Shown piece by piece: positions 52,890 through 63,085 of a stretch of DNA of 64,000 nt (within the stretch, counting starts at the first letter, position 1; every line of letters begins with the position of its first letter). This stretch comes from an uncultured cyanobacterium (GTDB lineage: Bacteria; Cyanobacteriota; Cyanobacteriia; Cyanobacteriales; Nostocaceae), in NCBI GenBank assembly GCA_903848645.1, contig CAINGU010000020.1, forward strand, positions 26,129-90,128, given 5' to 3'. The position numbers and the translations under genes were made by a program. The notes beneath the pieces were generated by a model. The model saw nothing but the letters and a program-made list of their open reading frames with translations. It did not search any database and was not told where the DNA came from.

Positions 52890-55800
52890 TTATTTCTCAC
52901 CCCTCTGAATGCAAGCTTTTAACTTTTCAGCTAAAGTTGAAACATGAGGTTCAGACATAATACTATCATGATTACCAGGAATATCATGAATTTCTAAGCC
53001 ACCAGCAGCTAATTCCTCCCACTTTTTGAGATGATATGTATATTTTTTAGGTTGATCAACTGCTCGGAAAAAGATAACTTTACCTGCATAGACTTTTGGA
53101 TAATAATTTCTGTAAGCTTCACCAATTGCATCTCGAACTACTAAATTGCGAAGAGAGTGAGGTAAAGGAAGATTCCTTTTTAGATAGAATTGATAAACAA
53201 TTTCCGTGATTTTATCCTCAATTCGGCGGTTAATCTTTTCCCAAATAAAGATGATTTGCTGTTGAGTTGTCAGATTCACAAATTGGCTAAAATTTCGCTT
53301 AATCATATCCATTAAATACAATTTAGATTGATAGATACGAGACTTTATTTTCAGCAGCGATAAAGAATTTTCAACTTGATGATTTGGAGGTATCATTTTC
53401 GGAGGATAAGCATCAAAAATAGTTAGTAATTCAACAATCTCTCCTTGTAAATTAAGTTGTTGTGCTATTTCATAAGCTATCATGCCTCCTACACACCATC
53501 CCCCCAATAAATATGGTCCATGTGGTTGAACAGTTTGCATTTCTTTAATATAGTGAGAGGCCATATCTTCAATACAAGTATGAGGAGAATTATTGCCATC
53601 TAAACCCTGAGCTTGTAACCCATAAACTGGTTGATCAGCATCGAATTTAGATAACAAATTCCCGCTGTGTATCAAACCTCCAGAGAGCGTATGAATATAG
53701 AAAAAAGGTATTTTTGAACCATGAGGTTTAATCGGAACTAAGGAAGACCAAGAACTTGAGTATCCTTCGTCCCGAAGCACATTAGCTAATTGCCTAATTG
53801 TCGGAGCTTGGAAGAGAGTAGCAAGGGGAATATATTTACTAAATATTTTTTCAATTTGAGCAAATAGACGTACAGCTAAGAGTGAATGTCCTCCTACATC
53901 GAAAAAGTTATCATTTAAGCCAATGGGTTGAATACCTAAAACATTCTCCCAAATTTTTGTGAGTTGCAGTTCTAAATTATCGGCTGTAGTTGTATATTGA
54001 TCCTCTAATTGAGAATTATCAAATTTAGGAACAGGTAAGGCCATTCTGTCTAATTTACCATTCACCGTTAGAGGGATAAAATCCAGAATTACAACAGCCG
54101 CAGGTATCATATAATTTGGTACTTTCTTTTCCAAGAAAACTCGCATTTCTTGTCTTGAAAATTTTTGGTTTCCCTGGAGAACCAAATAAGCAACCAAGCG
54201 TTTATTGCTTGGGCTATCTTCTCTGGCAATGACAACAACTTTTTGCACCGATGGATGTTGACCGAGAATTGTTTCAATTTCTCCCAATTCTATCCGAAAA
54301 CCGCGAATTTTTACTTGATTATCTATGCGACCCAGATGGACAATCTCACCGTCTGGTAAATAAATTGCTAGATCTCCAGTCTTGTACATTCTGGCTTTTG
54401 GTTCATTGCTAAAAAGGTTGATAATAAACCGTTCAGCAGTTAAATCAGGGTGATTAATGTAACCACGGGCAACACCCGCACCTGCAATGTATATTTCCCC
54501 TGGAACATTAACAGGTACAGGCTGTTGATGGGTATCTAGTAAATAAATCTGGGTGTTAGCAATAGGATGTCCAATGGACGGTCTTAAGCTGCTATCTTTG
54601 TACTCACCACGAGTAGCAGAGACACTCGCTTCCGTCGCTCCGTAAGAATTAAGCAATGTCCGTCCAGGTAGCCAACGTTCTAGAACCTCAGAGGAGGAGG
54701 GTTCTCCCATGACTGTAATTACAGACAGCAAAGGAAAATTAGCATCAGGCATGGCGGCTAAAACTGACGGAGTGGTTTTAATGTGAGTGATAGCATACTC
54801 CCGTAGCCAATCAGCTAATCTAGGACCGGGGAGGAGGTCTTCTTGTCTGGCAATATAAAGGGTTGCTCCTGCCATGAAGGTCATGAATATTTCAGATAGG
54901 GAAGTGCTAAAACTGAGAGAACCAAACAGGAGGACGCGGCTATCGGAGTTAACGTAGTAAGCTTGTAGCCGTCCTGGTGCGGCAAAACCACATAAGCTAT
55001 GGTGTTCTACCATCACACCTTTTGGCTGGCCTGTAGAACCGGAGGTGTAAATAATATAGGCAAGGTTATGGCTTTTAGCGTTACTTGTGGGGTTGATAGA
55101 GCTTTCTTTGTCAATTTCCTGCCAGTCTTGATCTAAGTAGACTACACGCCCTTTGAAGTCAGGAAAATTTTGGGCTAAATGCTTTTGAGTTAACAAAACT
55201 CCTACCTTCGTATCCTTTAGCATATAGTCTAGACGAGCCTGTGGCAAAGCCGGATCGAGAGGAACATAAGCTCCACCAGCTTTGAAAATACCGAGAACAC
55301 CAACTATCATTTCTAGCGATCGCTCAACAGCAATTCCCACAGTCACCTCTGGACCTACGCCCAATTGTTGCAAGTAGTATGCAAGTTGATTGGCACGACA
55401 ATTAAGTTCCTGGTAGGTTAACTTTTGTGTTTCAAACACCACAGCTACAGTATTTGGTGTTTGTAGGGCAACAGACTCAAACAGGTGATGAATGCAAGTA
55501 TCTTGGGGGTACTCTGAATAGGTATTGTTTAACTCCACAAGCATTTGCTGCCGTTCAGTAGCCGTTAATAGGGGTAATTGTGCAATCTGATTTGATGGGT
55601 TAGCAACAATACCTGCTAATAAAGTCTGAAAATGCCCCGTCATCCGAGCAATGGTACTACTGTCAAATAGATCAGTATTATAAGTCCAGTTACCGATGAG
55701 GTGATCCTCAGTTTCCGTTAAGCTGAGAGTTAAGTCAAATTTCGCTCCTGGGCTGTCTGTCTCTAAAAAATTCAGGGTTAAACCTGGCAGTTCTAAATCT

Positions 55801-58800
55801 GATTTGGGAGTATTCTGAAGAATAAACATTACCTGAAATATTGGTGAACGGCTCAAGTCCCGTTCCGGTTGTAGTTCTTCAACCAACTTCTCAAAGGGCA
55901 TATCTTGATGATCATAAGCGCCTAAAGAGATTTCACGCACTCGCTTTAACAACTCTACAAAACTTGGGTTGCCTTCCATCTGAATTCGCAAGCATAAAGT
56001 ATTGACAAAAAAGCCAATTAATGATTCTGTTTCTAAACGATGCCTACCAGCAATGGGAGTGCCGACCACAATATCTTGTTGTCCACTATAGCGATAAAGT
56101 AAGACGTAGAATACAGCCAGCATGGTCATAAATAAGGTTGTTCCTTCTTGCTGACTGAGAGTTTTGAGGGACTGAGTGAGGGATGAGGAGATTAGAAACG
56201 ATTCCCTTCTACCATGAAATGTCTGTATACTGGGGCGTGGTTTATCAGTCGGTAACTCTAGGAATGGTAACTGACTACCTAAATGCTGCTTCCAGTAGGA
56301 AAGCTGAGACTCTAAAATTGAACCAGTCAACCAGTGACGTTGCCACAGAGCAAAGTCAGCATATTGGATGGGGAGTGGTGATAATGGTGTTTGTATAGGG
56401 TCTCGCAGAGAAGGATTATCTATAGAAAAGGCTTGGTACAGTGCTGCTAGTTCCCCTCGAAACACATGATCCGACCAACCGTCGAAAATAATATGATGAA
56501 AATTAAATAACAGCAAATGTTCTGTTGGATTGAGACGCAACACTTTGACACGAAATAGAGAATCTTCAGCTAAATAAAAAGGCTGCTGTGCTTCTTGGTT
56601 AGTTATTATTTCAGTTTCTGCTGCTCGTTGTTCATCAGGCAGAAATTGTAGATCAATGATAGGTAGATTGAAGTCAATATTATTAGTAATTACCTGAATT
56701 GGTTGTCCATCTATTGAAATAACATTGGTTCGCAGAATTTCATGGCGCTGTATGATTTGATTAATACTTTTTTCTAATGCACTGATGTTGAGTGAACCCA
56801 AAATCCGCAGTATAGAGGGCATATTATAAGCAGTGCTATTGGCATCTAATTGATCTATAAACCAAAGACGCTGTTGAGCAAAGGAAAGCGGCAGATTTTT
56901 TGACTGTTTTCTCGGTTCAATTTCTGGTACTGGTAGACTATTATTTTTGCCAATTTGTGAGGATAATTGGGCAATGGTAGGACATTCAAATAGTAAGCGC
57001 AGGGGGATTTCTAGTTTAAAGGTTTGTCTGATGTGGGATATAACTTGGGTGACTAGTAATGAATGTCCACCTAATTCAAAGAAGTTATCATAAATGCCAA
57101 TTTTTTCTACCTTGATTACCTGACTCCAAATATTAGCGATAATTTCTTCTGTAGGGCTACGAGGGGCAACATAATTCTTGACAGAACCAGAAAAATCGGG
57201 AGCAGGAAGAGCGCGATAGTCAATTTTGCCATTGGTAGTTAAGGGGAAAGCCTCTAATACTACAAAAGCAGCAGGAATCATGTAATCAGGTAAATTCTTT
57301 TGCAAAGACTGACGTAGTTGATGAGAGATTTCTGATGTAGAATGTTCCTTTGATGTCGGAATAATATAAGCAAATAATCTTTGATCACCGGGAATATCTT
57401 CTCTAGTAATAACTTTAGTTTCCCGAACAGTTGGATGTTGGTTTAATACTGCTTCAATTTCTCCCAACTCTATCCGAAAACCACGAATTTTTACTTGATT
57501 ATCAACGCGGCCAAGAAATTCAATATTACCATCTGGTAGGTAGCAAGCTAAATCCCCAGTTTTATACAATATTGAATTATCAAAAGGATTGGAAATGAAT
57601 TTATCTGCTGTTAATTCCGGTCGATTTAAATAACCTCTTGCTAAACCTTCTCCACCAATATATAACTCTCCAGCAACACCGATAGGAACGAGATTTTTTT
57701 GATAATCAAGAATATATACTTTGCGGTTTGGTAATGGACGGCCAATGGGAATATTTGTGTATGATTCTATTGGTGTATTTTCTTGAGGAACGGCAAAAGT
57801 GATTGCTGTTATTGTTGTTTCAGTTAGTCCATAAGCATTGATCAAACCTATTCTCTTAAGTGGACTATTTTGCCAGGTTTTTAGGCTTTCTGCTGGCAAT
57901 TCTTCACCACCATAAATGACTAATCTGAGTTTATTTATAGAAGTAGCAAAATTATTTTCTTCTAAAGATTGCAACCACTGAGTTAGGTAAACTGGAGGAA
58001 TGTCAACAACAGTCAAACCGCAATCAATCAATTTCTGGTGTAATTCCCAGGGAGTTAATAATTTTGCATCAACTAAGATCAAGGTTGCTCCAACTGCTAA
58101 AGTTGATAAAATTTGCTCTAAAGAAACATCGAAACTCAGAGATGCAAATTGTAAAATGCGATCGCTCGAATTGAGTTGATAATATTCAACCATATTCTGA
58201 CAGTGATTAGCGATTGCATGATGTTCAATCAAAACACCCTTGGGGATTCCCGTCGAACCAGAAGTGTAAATAACATAAGCCAGATTTTCCCCAGTTACGC
58301 AACCATAAAGATTATTTGCTGATTTTGTACAAATCTTCTCCCAATCTGCATCTAATTTGACAACTTGTAGCGAATGTGTTGATAAATTACTAGATAAAGA
58401 TTCTTGAGTTAAAAGCATATCAACTTGCGAATCCTCAATCATAAATCTCAGCCGTTCTTGAGGATAAACTGGATCTATTGGTAAATAAACACCTCCTGCT
58501 TTGAGGATTCCTAATAACCCGATAATCCTTGCTAAAGATGGTTTTAAACACAATCCTACCAATTTATCAGCACTAACTCCCAATGTTTGCAGATAATTTG
58601 CTAATTGATTAGCACGTTGATTGAGTTCTTGATAAGTAAGTTGTTGATTTTCAAATACCACCGCAACTGCATCTGGTGTTCTTTGTACCTGTTCCTCAAA
58701 TAACTCATGAATACATTTATCTTGAGGATAATTTACCTCAGTTTGATTCCATTCAACTAATAATTGATGTCTTTCCTTTTCTGTTAATAAAGGCAACTCC

Positions 58801-61800
58801 CAAATACTTTGTTCAGGAGCAACTAATATCCCCGATAATAAAACTTGGAAATGTCCGATCATTCGCTCTATTGTCAAACCATCAAACAAATCCGTATTGT
58901 ATTCCCACTCACTTATTAGTTGACCATTTCTTTCTTCTATTGACAAAGTGAGGTCAAATTTAGCAGTTGGAATTGCCTGTTCTAAAGCTGTTATATTTAA
59001 GTTTGATAACTGCAATTCTCCCATCTGTGCATTCTGCAACGCAAACATGACTTGAAATATAGGAGTATGACTTAAATGGCGTTCTGGTTGCAATACTTCA
59101 ACTAGCTGCTCAAATGGTACATCCTGATGTGTATATGCTTCTAAACATACCCGCCGGACTTGACCTAGTAATTTCCGAAAACTAGGATTATCAGCCAAAT
59201 CAGTCCGCAAAGCCAAAGTATTCACAAAAAAGCCCATCAACCCCTCAATTTCGCTGCGGCTGCGTCCCGCAATGGGAGTTCCCACGATCACATCTTCTTG
59301 ACCACTGTAGCGACAAAGTAGCACTTTAAACACTGTCAGTAGGGTCATAAACAACGTTACCCCCTCTTTTTGGCAGAGGGCTTTGATACTTGCAGTTAAT
59401 TCAGGGGATAAAATGAAGGATTTAGTAGCCCCAATGTATGTTTGCACAGGAGGTCTGGGACGGTCTGTAGGTAATTCTAATATAGGTAAAATTCCACCTA
59501 ACTGACCTTTCCAGTAATTCAACTGAGATGCTAAAACTTCCCCAGTCAGCCATTTTCTCTGCCACAATGTAAAGTCTGCATACTGAATGGGTAGTTGTGG
59601 TAACACAGAAGTCAAACCTTCAGAATAAGCTGTATAAAGTGCTTCAAGTTCCGCAAACAATACCCCAAAAGACCAACCATCAAAAATAATGTGATGAATA
59701 TTAAATAATAGCAGATGTGATTCCGCACTCAATTGCAACAGTTTAACGCGAAATAGAGAATCTTGAGCTAAATTAAAAGGTTGTTTCGCTTCTTCATTAA
59801 CTATTTTTTGAGCTTCTATTTCTCGTTGAAAATCCGGTAGAGATTGTAAATCAATAATAGGTAAACTGAAGTCAATATTGTGAGTAATTACCTGAGTTGG
59901 TTGTCCTTCTCCAACAACAAAATTTGTGTGCAGGATTTCATGACGCTGTATGATTTCAGCCAGGCTTTGTGCCAATGCACTAATATTTAGTGAACCCTGA
60001 ATCTGAAAAGTGGAGGAGAGATAATAAGCGGTGCTATTAGGTTCTAATTGGTCTAAAAACCAAAGCCGCTGTTGAGCAAAAGATAGGGGTAATATTTCTT
60101 GATGCTTTCTCGCTTCAATTAATGGTACTAATAAATCATGATCGGTTTGTTCTCTATTACCGATTTGTTCCGATATTTGGGCAATAGTAGGAGATTCAAA
60201 TAGTAACTGTAGGGATAATTCTAAACCCAAGATTTGTCTGATACGGGATATAACTTGGGTGGCAATTAATGAATGTCCACCTAACTCAAAGAAGTTATCA
60301 TTAATGCCAACAACTTCTACTTTAAGTAACTCACTCCAGATATTAACAAAAATTTCTTCTGTAGGAGTCCGAGGTGCGACATAATTACTTCCAGAAGCCG
60401 AAAAATTGGGAGCAGGAAGAGCGCGATAGTCAATTTTGCCATTGGTAGTTAAGGGGAAAGCCTCTAATACCACAAAAGCAGAAGGAATCATGTAATCAGG
60501 TAAATTCTCTTTTAAATACTGACGTAGTTGAGCAAATATTTCTGCTTGAGAATTTTGGTTTAATGTCGGAATAATATAAGCAACTAATCTTTTATCACCG
60601 GGAATATCTTCTCTAGTAATAACTTTAGTTTCTTTTAGATTTGGATGTTGATTTAATACTGCTTCTATTTCTCCTAATTCTATCCTGAAGCCCCGGATTT
60701 TCACTTGGTTGTCAATCCGTCCTAAGTATTCAATATCTCCATTAGGTAAATAGCAAGCTAAATCACCTGTTTTGTAAAGACGAGCTTTTGGTTGATTGTT
60801 AAAAGGGTGAAAAATAAATCTTTCAGAAGTTAATTCCGGTTGATTTAAATAACCGCGAGCTAAACCCGCACCTCCTACATGAATTTCACCAGCAACACCG
60901 ATAGGAACTGGTTGGAGTTGGGAATTTAATATATAAATTTGTAAATCGGGAATTGCACAACCAATCACATTTCTAGACTGTTCGAGATCAGCTATACTGA
61001 GAGGACGATAGGTGACATGAACAGTTGTTTCTGTAATTCCGTACATATTAACTAATTGAGGAAACTTGTCTCCATGTTTCTCAAACCAAGGTTTTAAGCT
61101 TTGAATATCAAGAGCTTCTCCACCAAAAATAACAAAGCGCAAGTTTAAATTACTATCATTATTTAAAGATTCTTCTAGTTGAATAAGTTGCCGAAAAGCA
61201 GAAGGTGTTTGATTAAGAACAGTAATCTTTTCTTCATATAATAAATTATAAAATAATTCTGGTGAACGACTCACATAATAGGGAATAATAACAAGACGAC
61301 CACCATAAAGAAGCGCACCCCAAATTTCCCACACAGAAAAGTCGAAAGCATAGGAGTGAAACATACTCCAAACATCATTCTGGTTGAATTGAAACCAAGA
61401 CTGAGTAGCTGTAAATAAACGAATAACGTTATAGTGCGGAATGAGAACGCCTTTGGGTTTGCCTGTAGAACCAGACGTATAAATAATATAGGCTATGTTG
61501 CTAGATTTGACGGCAATTCCTGTCTGTTTTGCGGGTGTTTTAGCAATTTCATCTTCATCTGTATCTAGACAAATTATCTTAGCTTGATGTTCGGGAAGTT
61601 TTTCTACTAAATGCTGCTGAGTTAACAGGATTGATACCTGGGAATCTGATAGCATGAAAGCTAAACGTTCTTTTGGATAGGCAATATCTAAAGGTACATA
61701 AGCTCCCCCAGCTTTGAGAATCCCTAATATTCCCACAATCATTTCTAGAGAACGTTCTACACAAATTCCCACTAAAACTTCTGGTTGCACTCCCAATGAT

Positions 61801-62693
61801 TGCAGGTAATTTGCTAATTGATTTGCCCGTTGATTGAGTTCTCGATAAGTTAGTTGTTCATTTTTAAATATCAATGCAACTGCATCAGGTGTTTTTTCTA
61901 CCTGTTCTTCAAATAACTGATGAATACATTTCTCTTGAGGATAATTTACCTCAGTTTGATTCCATTCAAATAATAATTTATGTCTTTCTGATTCTGTAAG
62001 TAGGGAAATATTACCAAGAGTTTGTTCAGGAAGATTAATTATATTTGTTAATAAAGTTTCTAGATGTCCTAACATTCGAGTTATGGCATCATCCCCAAAT
62101 CGAGTAGGATCATAATTAATTTTTAGTAATAAATCTGATTCTGTATTAATAAATAAAATTAGAGGATATTTAGACTGTTCAAAATTAGCTAATTTTTCAT
62201 CTTTGCCAAAGATTACTAGAGTCTCGAATAATGGTAATTCTGGGGAAATTTCACTCCATTCTTGGATTTGTTCCAAAGGAGTAGATTCATACTTTTCCAA
62301 AATAGACCATTGTTCCTGTATTTCTCTCAGCCACGATAAAACTAAAGCATGATTATCAATATAAGCTCGCACAGGGACAACAGTGAAATCATCTTTTTCA
62401 GAAGTTGCACCAAATAGAATATCTGTTTCGTTAGTATAGCGACTTAAAAGTAAAGCTACTGCGCCTTGAATCAGGGGATAAAGGCTTAATTCATTCCTTT
62501 GGGCAAAAGTTATTAAATCTGAAATTTGACCGTTTAAAAGACTAATTTCTTGGGTTTGACGGCATAGGTGAGATGAGGAGTCAGGAGTCAGCGTAGGTAA
62601 TATGATAGGGGCTGTAAAACCGCGCAAAAAACCTTTCCAGAATCTTTGAGGATTTAAGGAGGATTTTAGAGAGAAATCTTCTATATTTTTCAT
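52890..62693 (-). CDS. Three-module nonribosomal peptide synthetase with C-terminal thioesterase
   Basis: 3267 residues. Order: C-terminal half of a condensation domain (1-235, no HHxxxDG); A1 (255-765); PCP1 (Ser808 in ELGGHSL); C (865-1310, HHIIFDG); A2 (1327-1835); PCP2 (Ser1878); C (1935-2380, HHIIFDG); A3 (2400-2890); PCP3 (Ser2937 in DVGGHSL); TE (2990-3255). No epimerisation or N-methylation domain. Ten-residue codes read by eye: A1 D-F-W-N-I-G-M-V-H-K (the known Thr code); A2 D-V-E-D-I-G-A-I-T-K (acidic pocket, perhaps a basic residue); A3 S-T-S-K-T-M-S-V-S-K, lacking Asp235. The TE nucleophile motif is GGWCVGG with Cys3067 for Ser; Asp (TIFDAYPP) and His (GNHDSIM) are present. The product is probably a tripeptide-sized metabolite. 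An O-methyltransferase follows. Confidence 0.95.
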   Translation of the reverse strand: MKNIEDFSLKSSLNPQRFWKGFLRGFTAPIILPTLTPDSSSHLCRQTQEISLLNGQISDLITFAQRNELSLYPLIQGAVALLLSRYTNETDILFGATSEKDDFTVVPVRAYIDNHALVLSWLREIQEQWSILEKYESTPLEQIQEWSEISPELPLFETLVIFGKDEKLANFEQSKYPLILFINTESDLLLKINYDPTRFGDDAITRMLGHLETLLTNIINLPEQTLGNISLLTESERHKLLFEWNQTEVNYPQEKCIHQLFEEQVEKTPDAVALIFKNEQLTYRELNQRANQLANYLQSLGVQPEVLVGICVERSLEMIVGILGILKAGGAYVPLDIAYPKERLAFMLSDSQVSILLTQQHLVEKLPEHQAKIICLDTDEDEIAKTPAKQTGIAVKSSNIAYIIYTSGSTGKPKGVLIPHYNVIRLFTATQSWFQFNQNDVWSMFHSYAFDFSVWEIWGALLYGGRLVIIPYYVSRSPELFYNLLYEEKITVLNQTPSAFRQLIQLEESLNNDSNLNLRFVIFGGEALDIQSLKPWFEKHGDKFPQLVNMYGITETTVHVTYRPLSIADLEQSRNVIGCAIPDLQIYILNSQLQPVPIGVAGEIHVGGAGLARGYLNQPELTSERFIFHPFNNQPKARLYKTGDLACYLPNGDIEYLGRIDNQVKIRGFRIELGEIEAVLNQHPNLKETKVITREDIPGDKRLVAYIIPTLNQNSQAEIFAQLRQYLKENLPDYMIPSAFVVLEAFPLTTNGKIDYRALPAPNFSASGSNYVAPRTPTEEIFVNIWSELLKVEVVGINDNFFELGGHSLIATQVISRIRQILGLELSLQLLFESPTIAQISEQIGNREQTDHDLLVPLIEARKHQEILPLSFAQQRLWFLDQLEPNSTAYYLSSTFQIQGSLNISALAQSLAEIIQRHEILHTNFVVGEGQPTQVITHNIDFSLPIIDLQSLPDFQREIEAQKIVNEEAKQPFNLAQDSLFRVKLLQLSAESHLLLFNIHHIIFDGWSFGVLFAELEALYTAYSEGLTSVLPQLPIQYADFTLWQRKWLTGEVLASQLNYWKGQLGGILPILELPTDRPRPPVQTYIGATKSFILSPELTASIKALCQKEGVTLFMTLLTVFKVLLCRYSGQEDVIVGTPIAGRSRSEIEGLMGFFVNTLALRTDLADNPSFRKLLGQVRRVCLEAYTHQDVPFEQLVEVLQPERHLSHTPIFQVMFALQNAQMGELQLSNLNITALEQAIPTAKFDLTLSIEERNGQLISEWEYNTDLFDGLTIERMIGHFQVLLSGILVAPEQSIWELPLLTEKERHQLLVEWNQTEVNYPQDKCIHELFEEQVQRTPDAVAVVFENQQLTYQELNQRANQLANYLQTLGVSADKLVGLCLKPSLARIIGLLGILKAGGVYLPIDPVYPQERLRFMIEDSQVDMLLTQESLSSNLSTHSLQVVKLDADWEKICTKSANNLYGCVTGENLAYVIYTSGSTGIPKGVLIEHHAIANHCQNMVEYYQLNSSDRILQFASLSFDVSLEQILSTLAVGATLILVDAKLLTPWELHQKLIDCGLTVVDIPPVYLTQWLQSLEENNFATSINKLRLVIYGGEELPAESLKTWQNSPLKRIGLINAYGLTETTITAITFAVPQENTPIESYTNIPIGRPLPNRKVYILDYQKNLVPIGVAGELYIGGEGLARGYLNRPELTADKFISNPFDNSILYKTGDLACYLPDGNIEFLGRVDNQVKIRGFRIELGEIEAVLNQHPTVRETKVITREDIPGDQRLFAYIIPTSKEHSTSEISHQLRQSLQKNLPDYMIPAAFVVLEAFPLTTNGKIDYRALPAPDFSGSVKNYVAPRSPTEEIIANIWSQVIKVEKIGIYDNFFELGGHSLLVTQVISHIRQTFKLEIPLRLLFECPTIAQLSSQIGKNNSLPVPEIEPRKQSKNLPLSFAQQRLWFIDQLDANSTAYNMPSILRILGSLNISALEKSINQIIQRHEILRTNVISIDGQPIQVITNNIDFNLPIIDLQFLPDEQRAAETEIITNQEAQQPFYLAEDSLFRVKVLRLNPTEHLLLFNFHHIIFDGWSDHVFRGELAALYQAFSIDNPSLRDPIQTPLSPLPIQYADFALWQRHWLTGSILESQLSYWKQHLGSQLPFLELPTDKPRPSIQTFHGRRESFLISSSLTQSLKTLSQQEGTTLFMTMLAVFYVLLYRYSGQQDIVVGTPIAGRHRLETESLIGFFVNTLCLRIQMEGNPSFVELLKRVREISLGAYDHQDMPFEKLVEELQPERDLSRSPIFQVMFILQNTPKSDLELPGLTLNFLETDSPGAKFDLTLSLTETEDHLIGNWTYNTDLFDSSTIARMTGHFQTLLAGIVANPSNQIAQLPLLTATERQQMLVELNNTYSEYPQDTCIHHLFESVALQTPNTVAVVFETQKLTYQELNCRANQLAYYLQQLGVGPEVTVGIAVERSLEMIVGVLGIFKAGGAYVPLDPALPQARLDYMLKDTKVGVLLTQKHLAQNFPDFKGRVVYLDQDWQEIDKESSINPTSNAKSHNLAYIIYTSGSTGQPKGVMVEHHSLCGFAAPGRLQAYYVNSDSRVLLFGSLSFSTSLSEIFMTFMAGATLYIARQEDLLPGPRLADWLREYAITHIKTTPSVLAAMPDANFPLLSVITVMGEPSSSEVLERWLPGRTLLNSYGATEASVSATRGEYKDSSLRPSIGHPIANTQIYLLDTHQQPVPVNVPGEIYIAGAGVARGYINHPDLTAERFIINLFSNEPKARMYKTGDLAIYLPDGEIVHLGRIDNQVKIRGFRIELGEIETILGQHPSVQKVVVIAREDSPSNKRLVAYLVLQGNQKFSRQEMRVFLEKKVPNYMIPAAVVILDFIPLTVNGKLDRMALPVPKFDNSQLEDQYTTTADNLELQLTKIWENVLGIQPIGLNDNFFDVGGHSLLAVRLFAQIEKIFSKYIPLATLFQAPTIRQLANVLRDEGYSSSWSSLVPIKPHGSKIPFFYIHTLSGGLIHSGNLLSKFDADQPVYGLQAQGLDGNNSPHTCIEDMASHYIKEMQTVQPHGPYLLGGWCVGGMIAYEIAQQLNLQGEIVELLTIFDAYPPKMIPPNHQVENSLSLLKIKSRIYQSKLYLMDMIKRNFSQFVNLTTQQQIIFIWEKINRRIEDKITEIVYQFYLKRNLPLPHSLRNLVVRDAIGEAYRNYYPKVYAGKVIFFRAVDQPKKYTYHLKKWEELAAGGLEIHDIPGNHDSIMSEPHVSTLAEKLKACIQRGEK

Positions 62694-63085
62694 AATTAAT
62701 CTCAGTTTTCTTGATTAAATTGCTTTGATTCAGATTTTCTTAGATCAGTTTTCGGCTAATCACTGGTATATAATATAGACACTAACATATAAAAGAGATT
62801 TAAATTTTACTGCGGGGTTTACTTACTAAAAATAGTAGAAAATAGCTATAACTAAGCATAACAAAAATTATGAGTATTTGATGCTTTTGAGAAACCCCCG
62901 CTAAACATTGAGTTTAACAGGGGTTTATCTAGTTCAAACAGTCAGCACTATTACCAAAAGTGGTGTTTCTAGGGAGTTATGCGATTCCTCCGTAGTAAAC
63001 ATTATCTATCGGTAATACTCGCATTATCAATGGGGTTGCCAGCGAGATAATTCAGCCCGTCACCAGGTCACGGGGTGTAACCATT
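62694..63085. other. 392-bp intergenic region upstream of the NRPS, with a terminator hairpin
   Basis: Contains the NRPS promoter side (62694-62880, AT-rich) and the hairpin at 62892-62926 that probably ends the SdrD_B-like gene. No in-frame extension of the NRPS toward a full condensation domain is visible here, so the half-domain start is not an artefact of a missed start codon. Confidence 0.65.
62892..62926 (-). terminator. Hairpin downstream of the SdrD_B-like gene
   Basis: AAACCCC at 62892-62898 pairs with GGGGTTT at 62920-62926, and CTAAAC/GTTTAA extend the stem inside. It lies about 160 bp after the stop codon of the 63086 gene and before the NRPS start. Confidence 0.65.

Noticed and set aside
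58676..58951. 91-codon plus-strand open frame within the NRPS
   Set aside because: Antisense shadow of the A2/C linker; no independent evidence of coding.
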